Source of the DNA: Betaproteobacteria bacterium
GTDB lineage: Bacteria; Pseudomonadota; Gammaproteobacteria; Burkholderiales; SG8-41
Assembly: GCA_025356695.1 (NCBI GenBank)
Contig: JANXSE010000175.1
Location: 1-12,467, forward strand
Reading direction: 5' to 3'
DNA length: 12,467 nucleotides
The notes under the pieces are model-generated. The model did not search any database. It was not told the origin of the DNA and saw only the letters and a program-made list of their open reading frames with translations. Position numbers and translations under genes: made by a program. Below, piece after piece: positions 6,358 through 12,467 of the stretch. Position 1 is the stretch's first letter; each line of letters starts with the position of its first letter.

Positions 6358-7443
6358 ATGAGCACACGCAGGGAATTCATCCAGAAGGCCGCCGGTGCGG
6401 CAGCGGGCATCGTCTTCACCGGCTGCAACATGCCGGGCATCGCGCACGCTCAGGGCGCGCGCAAGCAGACGATCATCAACGGCAAACGCATCAAGACCAT
6501 CGACATCCACGCGCATTGCATGATTCCGGAAGCCATTGCGCTGACCGGGCGCGATCCGAAATCGGTCCTGACCGGGCCGACGCGCGGTTCCGACGAAAAC
6601 TACGTCGTGTTCGAACAACGCCTGCGCGCGATGGACAGCCGCGGCATCGATGTGGAAGTACTGAGCATCAATCCGTTCTGGTATGGCATGGAACGCGATC
6701 TTGCCGCCAAGATCATCCAGGTGCAGAACGAAAAACTGGCCGAACTGTGCGCTGCGCAGCCGGAGCGCTTCGCTGCGATGGCGTCGCTGTCGCTGCAGTT
6801 TCCGGACCTCGCCGTGCAGCAGTTGGAAACGGCGGTCAAAAAATACAACCTGCGCGCCGCCGCCATTGGCAGCGTCGTCGAAGGCGAGGAATTCTCCGCC
6901 GCCAAATTCAATCCGGTGTGGGCCAAGGCCGAGGAACTGGGCGTCGTGCTGTTCATCCATCCGGCGAGCCAGCCAGAACTGGCCAAGCGCTACAAGGGCA
7001 ACGGCTGGCTGTCGAACGCGATCGGCAACCCGCTCGACACCACCATCGCGCTGTCGCATCTGATTTTCGAAGGCACGCTCGACAAATTCCCCGGCCTCAA
7101 GGTCTGCGCGGCGCACGGCGGCGGCTTCCTCGGCTCCTACGGCCCGCGTTCGGATTATTCCTGCATGGTCTCGCCGTCGAACTGCGACGCCAACATCAAG
7201 CTGAAGAAAAAGCCGACCGAATACCTGCGCGACATGTACTTCGACACGCTGGTGTTTACACCCGAGGCACTGCGCCATCTCGCCGCCGAAGTCGGCGTCG
7301 ACAAGCTGATGCTCGGCACCGACTACCCGTACCGCTGGCAGGACAAGGGGGTCGAGCACATCATGGCTTCGCCGTTCAGCGACGACGAACGCATCGCGAT
7401 GCTTAACGGCACTGCGGCGAAATTGCTCGGCATCAAGATTTAA
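6358..7443 (+). CDS. Amidohydrolase family protein (ACMSD-like) with Tat signal
   Basis: A 361-residue metal-dependent hydrolase or decarboxylase of the amidohydrolase-2 family (as in aminocarboxymuconate-semialdehyde decarboxylase and related aromatic-acid decarboxylases). Metal and catalytic residues are visible: HxH at 51 and 53 (DIHAHC), His201 in LFIHP, His253 in AAHGGG and Asp322 in GTDYPY. The N-terminus has a twin-arginine motif TRREFIQK (3-10), a hydrophobic run AAGAAAGIVF and a likely cleavage site after AHA (29-31), so export of the folded metalloenzyme to the periplasm is predicted. Cys23 after FTG is a weaker lipobox alternative. GGAGG lies 5 nt before the ATG. A CATAAT at 6300-6305 could be a -10 box, without a clear -35. 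It stands alone, with hairpins on both sides, upstream of the Bug/flavoprotein group. The substrate is unknown. Confidence 0.9.
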   Translation: MSTRREFIQKAAGAAAGIVFTGCNMPGIAHAQGARKQTIINGKRIKTIDIHAHCMIPEAIALTGRDPKSVLTGPTRGSDENYVVFEQRLRAMDSRGIDVEVLSINPFWYGMERDLAAKIIQVQNEKLAELCAAQPERFAAMASLSLQFPDLAVQQLETAVKKYNLRAAAIGSVVEGEEFSAAKFNPVWAKAEELGVVLFIHPASQPELAKRYKGNGWLSNAIGNPLDTTIALSHLIFEGTLDKFPGLKVCAAHGGGFLGSYGPRSDYSCMVSPSNCDANIKLKKKPTEYLRDMYFDTLVFTPEALRHLAAEVGVDKLMLGTDYPYRWQDKGVEHIMASPFSDDERIAMLNGTAAKLLGIKI

Positions 7444-7460
7444 CCGCATCAAGTCTTGCA

Positions 7461-7486
7461 CCGCCGCCGGCACAGGCCGGTGGCGG
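7461..7486 (+). terminator. Hairpin after the amidohydrolase gene
   Basis: CCGCCGCCGGC (7461-7471) pairs with GCCGGTGGCGG (7476-7486) across a 4-nt loop, giving an 11-bp stem with one G-U pair, 17 nt after the stop. There is no U-tract, so factor-independent termination is uncertain. It probably separates the amidohydrolase transcript from the next operon. Confidence 0.42.
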
Positions 7487-7544
7487 CTTGCCAATTCAGC
7501 CGCGCTGCGATAGCTTCGAGGAAAACAAGACCGGCCGTTGAAGA

Positions 7545-7567
7545 CGGTGAACCTGCCCGGTTCACCG
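7545..7567. promoter_or_regulatory. Perfect inverted repeat upstream of Bug operon (candidate operator)
   Basis: CGGTGAACC (7545-7553) and GGTTCACCG (7559-7567) are perfect 9-bp arms around TGCCC, ending 29 nt before the ATG at 7597. The size and symmetry suit a dimeric regulator binding site; a leader hairpin is the alternative. A weak promoter candidate TTGCCA (7488-7493) with TAGCTT (7511-7516) at 17-nt spacing lies upstream, which would put the repeat just past the transcription start. No regulator gene is in the window. Confidence 0.45.
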
Positions 7568-7596
7568 CGCGCCGCCGGCAATCGCAGTGAGGAGTC

Positions 7597-8571
7597 ATGA
7601 AGCCGTCCGGTCTCGCCATCGTGGTGACGTGCGCGCTCGCGTTGCTGTCGGGTGCGCGCGCGATCTGCGCGCAGGCTGTGCCGCCACCCGCCCCCTCTTA
7701 TCCGTCGAAACTGATGCGCATCGTCACCGCCGCCACCGGTAGCGCCAACGACTGGGGCTCGCGCGTGCTGGCGCAGGAACTCACCGCCGCGATGGGACAA
7801 CAGGTGATCGTCGAAAACCGCGGTGGCCTCAGCATGGAGTATGTCGCCAAGGCGCCGCCCGACGGCCACACCATCCTCGGCTACGGCAGCGCGGCGTGGC
7901 TGACACAGTTTCTGCGCGATGGCGTGAACTGGGACGCGGCGCGCGATTTCATTCCGGTTTCGCTGGCGATGAGTTCGCCCAACATCCTTGTCGTGCATCC
8001 GTCGCTGCCGGTGAAATCGACGCGCGAACTGATCGTGCTGGCGAAAGCGCGGCCCGGCGAACTCAACTACGCCGCCGGCACCATCGGTGCGGCGCCGCAT
8101 CTCGCCAGCGAATTGTTCAATGCGATGGCCGGTACCAACATCGTGCGCATTGCCTACAAGGGCACCGGACCGTCGGTGATCGCACTGCTCGGCGGCGAAG
8201 TGCATTTGATGATCGCCGGCCTCGGTTCAGTGGCGCCGCATATCAAATCCGGCAAGCTGCGCGCGCTCGCCATCACCAGTGCCAGAACCTCGGCGCTGGC
8301 GCCGGAACTGCCGACCATCGCCTCGGTGCTGCCGGGCTACGAGTCGACCTCTGTGCTCGGTATCTTTGTGCCGGCAAAAACGCCGGCGACCATTGTCAAC
8401 CGCCTGCAGCAGGAGATCGCGCGCGCAGTCAACAAAACCGAAGTCAGGGACCTGCTGTTCAATGCCGGCGTCGATGCCAACGGCACGACGCCGGAAGAAT
8501 TTTCCGCATTCGTCAGAAACGACACTGCGCGCATGGGCAAGGTTATCCGCGATGCCAACATCCGCGAATAA
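7597..8571 (+). CDS. Bug/TctC-family substrate-binding protein (first of the flavoprotein-flanking pair)
   Basis: A 324-residue periplasmic binding protein with a signal peptide ending AQA (25-27), then a Pro-rich linker. It shows standard Bug landmarks: MGQQVIVENRGG, PPDGHT, LNYAAGTIGAAPHLASELF, IAYKGTGPSV, LPTIASVLPGYE, PAKTP and the C-terminal IRDANIRE. The first ligand loop is unusual: RIVTAATGSANDWGSR (41-56) instead of the common PGGxxDxxAR. The segment after VENR is about five residues shorter than in the other Bugs here. It starts the operon after an inverted repeat; GAGGAG lies unusually close (2 nt) to the ATG. The flavoprotein gene begins 30 nt downstream. It aligns without gaps to the Bug at 10089 at about 63% identity (hand count, 183 of 291). 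Ligand capture for the flavoprotein pathway is inferred. Confidence 0.95.
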   Translation: MKPSGLAIVVTCALALLSGARAICAQAVPPPAPSYPSKLMRIVTAATGSANDWGSRVLAQELTAAMGQQVIVENRGGLSMEYVAKAPPDGHTILGYGSAAWLTQFLRDGVNWDAARDFIPVSLAMSSPNILVVHPSLPVKSTRELIVLAKARPGELNYAAGTIGAAPHLASELFNAMAGTNIVRIAYKGTGPSVIALLGGEVHLMIAGLGSVAPHIKSGKLRALAITSARTSALAPELPTIASVLPGYESTSVLGIFVPAKTPATIVNRLQQEIARAVNKTEVRDLLFNAGVDANGTTPEEFSAFVRNDTARMGKVIRDANIRE

Positions 8572-8601
8572 CATTCACGCATCAATCCACAAGGAAAAAC
8601 C

Positions 8602-10083
8602 ATGGCAGACCAGGAATTTCACTACGATGTGCTGATCGTTGGCGGCGGCAACGCGGCGTGTTGCGCCGCGCACGCGGCGCTGGAAAAAACACCAAGCGTG
8701 GCGATTATCGAAAAATCGACGCTGCGCGACCGCGGCGGCAACAGCGCGATGACCGGCCACATCCGCTTCGTCTTCAACGGCATCGAAGACCTGCGCCCGC
8801 TGGTGCGCGGCATGTCGGATGAAGAACTGCTGAAACTGCTCGACTGCGGCCTGCCGCACCGCACCGAGGCCGAGGTGTGGGACGAATTGATGCGCGTCAC
8901 CAACAACCAGTCCGATCAGGAACTGCTGCAGGTGCACGTCACCGAATCGCTGAAGACCGTGCAGTGGCTGGCCTCGAAGGGCCACGACTGGGTGCCGGCG
9001 AGCCTGACCAACGACAACGTGCTGACCATGAACGGCGGCGGTGCCGGCCTGCAGAAGCGCAACTTCGCCATCCTCGAAAAAGCCAAGGTGGCGTTTCACT
9101 ATGAAACGGCGGCAGTCGAATTGATTCAGGACGCAAAAGGTCGTGTCACCGGTGTCGTCGCGCTCACCCCGCAGGGCTTTGTGAAATTCCACGCCAAATC
9201 GGTGGTGCTCGCCTGCGGCAGTTTCGAAGCCAACGCGGAGATGCGCGCGCGTTACCTCGGCGCCGGCTGGGACATGGTGCATGTGCGCGGCGTGCCCTTC
9301 AACACCGGTGACGGTCTGAAGATGGCGATGGACATCGGCGCCATGCCGCACGGCAGTTGGTCGACCTGCCACGCCTCGCCGCAGGACATCGCGCTGCCGA
9401 AATTCACCGTGCCCTCGGTGCACGTGCACGGCGACAGCCTGAACCGCTACATGTATCCGTACGGCATCATGGTCAACCAGAACGGCGAACGTTTCATCGA
9501 CGAAGTGTGGGAGACGCGCGGCAGAACGTACGCGAGCATGGGCCGCGCCATCCTCTCGCAACCCGGTGGCGTCGCCTATCAGATACTCGATGCGAAAATC
9601 CGCGACCTCAATCTCTACACCTCGAACTACCGCAAGGCGACGCACGCGCAGGCCGACACACTGGAGAAACTCGGTGAGGAACTCGGCATCAACGTGCCGA
9701 ACTTCGTGAAGACGGTGCGCGAATTCAACGCTGCGGTGCAGCCGGGCACATACAATCCGGACCGCCACACACTCGACGGCAAGTGCACCCGCGGCATCAC
9801 TCCGCCGAAATCCAACTACGCGCTCGAAATCGACAAGGGCCCGTTCGAAGCGTGGCCGGTGCGCTGCGGCATTACGTTTGCATTCGGCGGCCTGAAGATC
9901 GAAGCAAAAACCGGCAATGTGCAGCACGTCGCGGGGCGGCCGATTCCGGGCTTGTATGCCGCGGGCGAAATGGTCGGTGGTTTGTTTGTCGGTGGTTACG
10001 GCTCGGGCTCAGGCATGATGTCGGGCGCGACCTTCGGTCGTGTCGCCGGCACCGCAGCGGGCGTTGCCGCTGTGCAGGGCTAA
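8602..10083 (+). CDS. FAD-dependent tricarballylate dehydrogenase-like protein (TcuA/CobZ type)
   Basis: A 493-residue FAD-binding oxidoreductase of the fumarate reductase/succinate dehydrogenase flavoprotein superfamily. The N-terminal dinucleotide fold reads YDVLIVGGGNAACCAA (8-23), with Ala replacing the third Gly of GxGxxG, and RGGNSAMTGH follows, as in TcuA-type proteins. QNGERFIDE lies near 293-301. The C-terminal FAD segment GLYAAGEMVGGLFVGGYGSGSG and the preceding ITFAFGGLKI closely recall tricarballylate dehydrogenase, which oxidises tricarballylate to cis-aconitate. The His of the HxTxGG motif of fumarate reductases is absent. Salmonella TcuA needs the membrane partner TcuB to reoxidise FAD; none is in the window. 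There is no signal peptide, so it is cytosolic. AAGGA is 6 nt before the ATG. It sits between two paralogous Bugs, 30 and 5 nt away, clearly one operon. The exact substrate is unproven. Confidence 0.88.
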   Translation: MADQEFHYDVLIVGGGNAACCAAHAALEKTPSVAIIEKSTLRDRGGNSAMTGHIRFVFNGIEDLRPLVRGMSDEELLKLLDCGLPHRTEAEVWDELMRVTNNQSDQELLQVHVTESLKTVQWLASKGHDWVPASLTNDNVLTMNGGGAGLQKRNFAILEKAKVAFHYETAAVELIQDAKGRVTGVVALTPQGFVKFHAKSVVLACGSFEANAEMRARYLGAGWDMVHVRGVPFNTGDGLKMAMDIGAMPHGSWSTCHASPQDIALPKFTVPSVHVHGDSLNRYMYPYGIMVNQNGERFIDEVWETRGRTYASMGRAILSQPGGVAYQILDAKIRDLNLYTSNYRKATHAQADTLEKLGEELGINVPNFVKTVREFNAAVQPGTYNPDRHTLDGKCTRGITPPKSNYALEIDKGPFEAWPVRCGITFAFGGLKIEAKTGNVQHVAGRPIPGLYAAGEMVGGLFVGGYGSGSGMMSGATFGRVAGTAAGVAAVQG

Positions 10084-10088
10084 ACATC

Positions 10089-11027
10089 ATGCGGCGCGTG
10101 AGAACTTTGGTGGTGATCGCAGCGATGCTTGCATCGCCCGCGTTCGCGCAAAACTATCCCGGCAAACTCATTCGCATCGTCACCGCCTCGCCCGGCAGCA
10201 CCAACGACTGGGGTGCCCGATTGATCGCGCAGGAAATGACGAAGAGCATGGGCCAGCAGGTCATCGTCGAAAACCGCGGCGGGCTTGCCGTCGAATACAC
10301 CGCAAAGTCGCCGCCCGACGGCTACACGCTGATGTTCTACGGCAACACCGTCTGGCTGCTGCCCTTTCTGCGCGACAACGTCGGCTACGAGCCGCTGCGC
10401 GATCTCGCACCGGTCACGCTCGCCATCATTTCGCCCATCATCGTCGTCGTGCATCCATCCGTGCCTGTGCGCTCAATCAAGGAACTGATCGCGCTGGCGA
10501 AAGCAAAACCGGGGCAACTCAACTACGCCGCCGGCACCATCGGCGCCTCGCCGCATCTGGCCACCGAATTGTTCAAGGCGATGACTGGCACGGACATGGT
10601 CCGCATCCCGTACAAAGGCACCGGCCCGTCGGTGGTGGCACTGGTCGCCGGCGAAGCGCACCTGATGTTCACCGCATTGGGTTCGGTTGCGATGCACATG
10701 AAGACGGGACGGCTGCGCGCCATTGCGGTGGCCACTTCCAAACGTTCCGCACTCGCCCCCGATCTGCCAACAGTGGCCTCCACCGTGCCCGGGTACGAAG
10801 CGCTCTCCATCATCGGCATGTTCGCGCCGGCGAAAACACCGCCGGCCATCATCAATTTGTTGCAGCAGGAAATCGCGCGCGGCATCAACAAGCCCGAGGT
10901 CAAAGAGTTGTTCATGAACGCGGGCGTCGAAGTTGTCGCCAGCACGGCGGACGAATTTACCGCCGTGATCAAATCGGAGATGGCGCGGCTGGGCAAGGTC
11001 ATCAAGGACGCGGGCATCCGCGAATAA
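10089..11027 (+). CDS. Bug/TctC-family substrate-binding protein (second of the flavoprotein-flanking pair)
   Basis: A 312-residue periplasmic binding protein with a signal peptide ending AFA (18-20) before QNYPGK. It shares with the Bug at 7597 the atypical first loop RIVTASPGSTNDWGAR (29-44), the shortened region after VENRGG and identical stretches such as LNYAAGTIGA and YKGTGPSV. The two are about 63% identical with no indels across the mature part, so they are paralogues from an old duplication. The ATG at 10089 lies 5 nt after the flavoprotein stop, with only a weak AGGG 9 nt upstream, suggesting translational coupling. The frame stays open upstream to 9783, but that part overlaps the flavoprotein gene and would bury the signal peptide, so it is rejected. 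Confidence 0.95.
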   Translation: MRRVRTLVVIAAMLASPAFAQNYPGKLIRIVTASPGSTNDWGARLIAQEMTKSMGQQVIVENRGGLAVEYTAKSPPDGYTLMFYGNTVWLLPFLRDNVGYEPLRDLAPVTLAIISPIIVVVHPSVPVRSIKELIALAKAKPGQLNYAAGTIGASPHLATELFKAMTGTDMVRIPYKGTGPSVVALVAGEAHLMFTALGSVAMHMKTGRLRAIAVATSKRSALAPDLPTVASTVPGYEALSIIGMFAPAKTPPAIINLLQQEIARGINKPEVKELFMNAGVEVVASTADEFTAVIKSEMARLGKVIKDAGIRE

Positions 11028-11086
11028 CCTTTTTGCGCGGATTCGCGTAAGCTTGCGGCCATCCGAACACCGCAAGGAAGCTCCGC

Positions 11087-12064
11087 ATGAAATTCCAGAC
11101 AATTGCCAGCGCGCTCGCCGCCGTGATGACCCTCCCCGCGGGCGCGCAAAAGGCCGACCCGGCAGCGAATTTTCCGACCCGTCCGATCCGCATCGTCGTC
11201 GGCTTCACGCCGGGCGGCCAGCCCGACATCTACGCACGTTTTATCCAGCCAAAGCTGTCGGAGGTGCTGCACCAGCAGGTGGTGGTCGACAACCGGCCCG
11301 GCGCCGGCGGCATCATCGGCGCGCAAATCGTCGTCGATGCCACACCGGACGGCCACACGCTGCTTTCCGTTTCGTCGGCGCACGTCACATCACCCGCGGT
11401 GCGTGCGAAAATGCCCTACGACACGATCAAGGATCTCGCCGGCATCTCGCTCACCGCCAACGCCACCTATGTGCTGGCAGTGACGCCCTCACTCGGCGTC
11501 AAGAACGTGCAGGAACTCATCGCGCTGGCCAAGGCGAAGCCCGGCCAGATCAACTTCTCGTCGGCAGGCTCGGGCAGCGGCACGCATTTCGCCGGCGAGA
11601 TGTTCAAGCAGAGTGCTGGCATCGATGTCGTGCATGTGCCCTTCAAGGGCATACCCGAATCGCTCACCGACACCATTGCCGGCCGCGTGCAGTTCACGAT
11701 GGCACCGATCGCCAGCTCGGTGTCGCTGATCAAGGAAGGCCGCCTGCGCGCACTCGGCGTGTCGGCAAAAAAACGCTCTTCGCTGTATCCCGAGGTGCCG
11801 ACCATCGCCGAACAGGGCCTCACCGGCTTCGAGTGGGATTCGTGGGGCGGCATTCTGGCGCCGGCGAAAACACCGCGCACCGTCATCAACAAGTTGAACC
11901 GCGAGATCGTCAGGGCGCTCAACCAGCCCGACATCGTCGAGCGCCTGCGCCAGCTCGGCGCCGAACCCAATCCGTCGACGCCGGAGGAAATGGATCGCTA
12001 CGTCGCACAACAACTGAAGCTCGCGATCCAGCTCGCGAAAAAAGCCGGCATCGAGCCGCAGTAA
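11087..12064 (+). CDS. Bug/TctC-family substrate-binding protein (canonical type)
   Basis: A 325-residue periplasmic binding protein with a short signal peptide ending AGA (18-20). Unlike the two Bugs before it, it has the canonical first loop GFTPGGQPDIYAR and a full-length NRPGAGGIIGAQIV segment. Further landmarks are DGHTLL, MPYDTIKDL, INFSSAGSGSGTHFAGEMF, VPFKG, LRALGVSAKKR, VPTIAEQGLTGFEWDSWGG and PAKTP. AAGGA lies 8 nt before the ATG. It follows the previous Bug by 59 nt in the same direction, so it is probably the last gene of that operon. It ends 6 nt from the convergent partial Bug gene. Its divergence from the flavoprotein-flanking pair suggests a different ligand. Confidence 0.95.
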   Translation: MKFQTIASALAAVMTLPAGAQKADPAANFPTRPIRIVVGFTPGGQPDIYARFIQPKLSEVLHQQVVVDNRPGAGGIIGAQIVVDATPDGHTLLSVSSAHVTSPAVRAKMPYDTIKDLAGISLTANATYVLAVTPSLGVKNVQELIALAKAKPGQINFSSAGSGSGTHFAGEMFKQSAGIDVVHVPFKGIPESLTDTIAGRVQFTMAPIASSVSLIKEGRLRALGVSAKKRSSLYPEVPTIAEQGLTGFEWDSWGGILAPAKTPRTVINKLNREIVRALNQPDIVERLRQLGAEPNPSTPEEMDRYVAQQLKLAIQLAKKAGIEPQ

Positions 12065-12070
12065 CGCGGC

Positions 12071-12467
12071 CTACTCGCCCTTGATGCCGGCTTCGCGGAT
12101 CAGCTTGCCCCATTTTTTCATCTCGGCATCGATGAAGGCGGTGGTTTCCTTCGGCGTCATGCTGCCGGCGTCAAAACCGCCTTCAAACAGGCGTGCGGCA
12201 ATGTCGGGTTGCTTATAGACCGCCGCAAATTCCTTTTGCAGCTGCTCGACGATGCGCGGCGGCGTTTTCGCCGGCGCGAGCGCCGCGAACCAGCCATCGA
12301 CAATGTAATCCTTCAGGCCCGATTCTACTGCGGTGGGAATCTCCGGCGCGACTGGCGTGCGCTTCGCACCCAACACGGCGATCGCGCGCAAACGCCCGCC
12401 TTTGACGAAGGGCATGGCGGCACCGAGCGCGGTCGACAACACCTGCACCTGTCCCGCCACCACCGCG
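12071..12467 (-). CDS. Bug/TctC-family substrate-binding protein (partial, C-terminal portion)
   Basis: The last 130 or so residues of a fifth Bug protein, reading leftward and cut by the right edge of the window. Family features are GQVQVLSTALGAAMPFVKGGRLRAIAV-like sequence (the segment after the second ligand loop), VAPEIPTAVESGLKDY, PAKTPPRIVEQL and the C-terminal KWGKLIREAGIKGE. The N-terminal domain and signal peptide lie outside. A GTG at 12463 is not the real start, because the frame continues to the edge and homologous proteins need about 190 more residues. It converges with the preceding Bug gene, leaving 6 nt between stop codons and no separate terminator. Confidence 0.93.
   Translation of the reverse strand, partial: AVVAGQVQVLSTALGAAMPFVKGGRLRAIAVLGAKRTPVAPEIPTAVESGLKDYIVDGWFAALAPAKTPPRIVEQLQKEFAAVYKQPDIAARLFEGGFDAGSMTPKETTAFIDAEMKKWGKLIREAGIKGE

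Noticed and set aside
5861..6367. Minus-strand frame with repeated FFISSFFIMPS-like segments that look like membrane helices
   Set aside because: The segments are the reverse complement of the MXKDX repeats; the plus-strand reading has a signal peptide, a ribosome site and a known protein type.
6340..8205. A 621-codon open frame on the minus strand opposite the amidohydrolase and first Bug of the right-hand operon
   Set aside because: It is a shadow of two well-supported plus-strand genes in GC-rich DNA. The translation is rich in Arg, His, Gln and Ala with no recognisable family, and it crosses an intergenic region containing hairpins.
8575..9927. A 450-codon minus-strand open frame opposite the flavoprotein gene
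   Set aside because: It is antisense to a clear FAD-binding protein and lacks any family feature or start signal.
9783..10088. N-terminal extension of the second flanking Bug gene into the flavoprotein gene
   Set aside because: It would overlap the flavoprotein by 300 nt and bury the signal peptide that begins at 10089.
1..12467. Search for tRNA or rRNA genes, transposases, integrases, phage genes, toxin-antitoxin pairs or TctA/TctB membrane subunits
   Set aside because: None was recognised on either strand; every gene-sized region is accounted for by the listed enzymes and binding proteins.

Overview
The window is GC-rich, densely coded bacterial DNA whose content points to a betaproteobacterium, most likely Burkholderiales. 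The strongest clue is the number of Bug/TctC-type periplasmic solute-binding proteins: four complete and one partial gene in about 12 kb, a family greatly expanded in that order. A small MXKDX-repeat secreted protein and GC-rich interspersed palindromes between genes fit the same group. I cannot name a species.

Layout. (1) 1-2137, leftward: a Bug gene (1172-2137) followed by an isocitrate lyase/PEP mutase superfamily gene (227-1105), then a hairpin repeat patch (57-197), then the possible start of a further exported protein running off the left edge. (2) 2138-2313: divergent intergenic region with candidate facing promoters. (3) 2314-5721, rightward: an MmgE/PrpD-family protein, a PRISE-like short-chain dehydrogenase/reductase 3 nt downstream, a 20-bp-arm palindrome, then an SMP-30/gluconolactonase-like protein. 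(4) 5722-6357: a second palindromic repeat, a possible ECF-type promoter, a 71-residue secreted MXKDX-repeat protein and tandem hairpins. (5) 6358-7443: an amidohydrolase-2 (ACMSD-like) enzyme with a Tat-type signal. (6) 7597-12064, rightward: Bug, tricarballylate-dehydrogenase-like flavoprotein, Bug, Bug, preceded by a perfect inverted repeat that could be an operator. (7) 12071-12467, leftward: the C-terminal part of a fifth Bug gene, convergent with the fourth.

How the genes may work together (inference): the locus looks like a catabolic island for one or more organic polycarboxylates or aromatic/cyclic acids. Bug proteins would capture substrates in the periplasm. The enzymes could then desaturate (flavoprotein), isomerise, dehydrate or decarboxylate (MmgE/PrpD), reduce an activated C=C bond (PRISE-like SDR), open a lactone (SMP-30), hydrolyse or decarboxylate (amidohydrolase) and cleave a C-C bond (ICL/PEPM-like). 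No TctA/TctB membrane subunit and no transcription regulator lies in the window, so the Bug proteins are orphans here. The most interesting points are the two paralogous Bug proteins flanking the flavoprotein, which share an atypical ligand-loop sequence, and the lost catalytic residues in the MmgE/PrpD and ICL-like proteins, which suggest non-canonical substrates.
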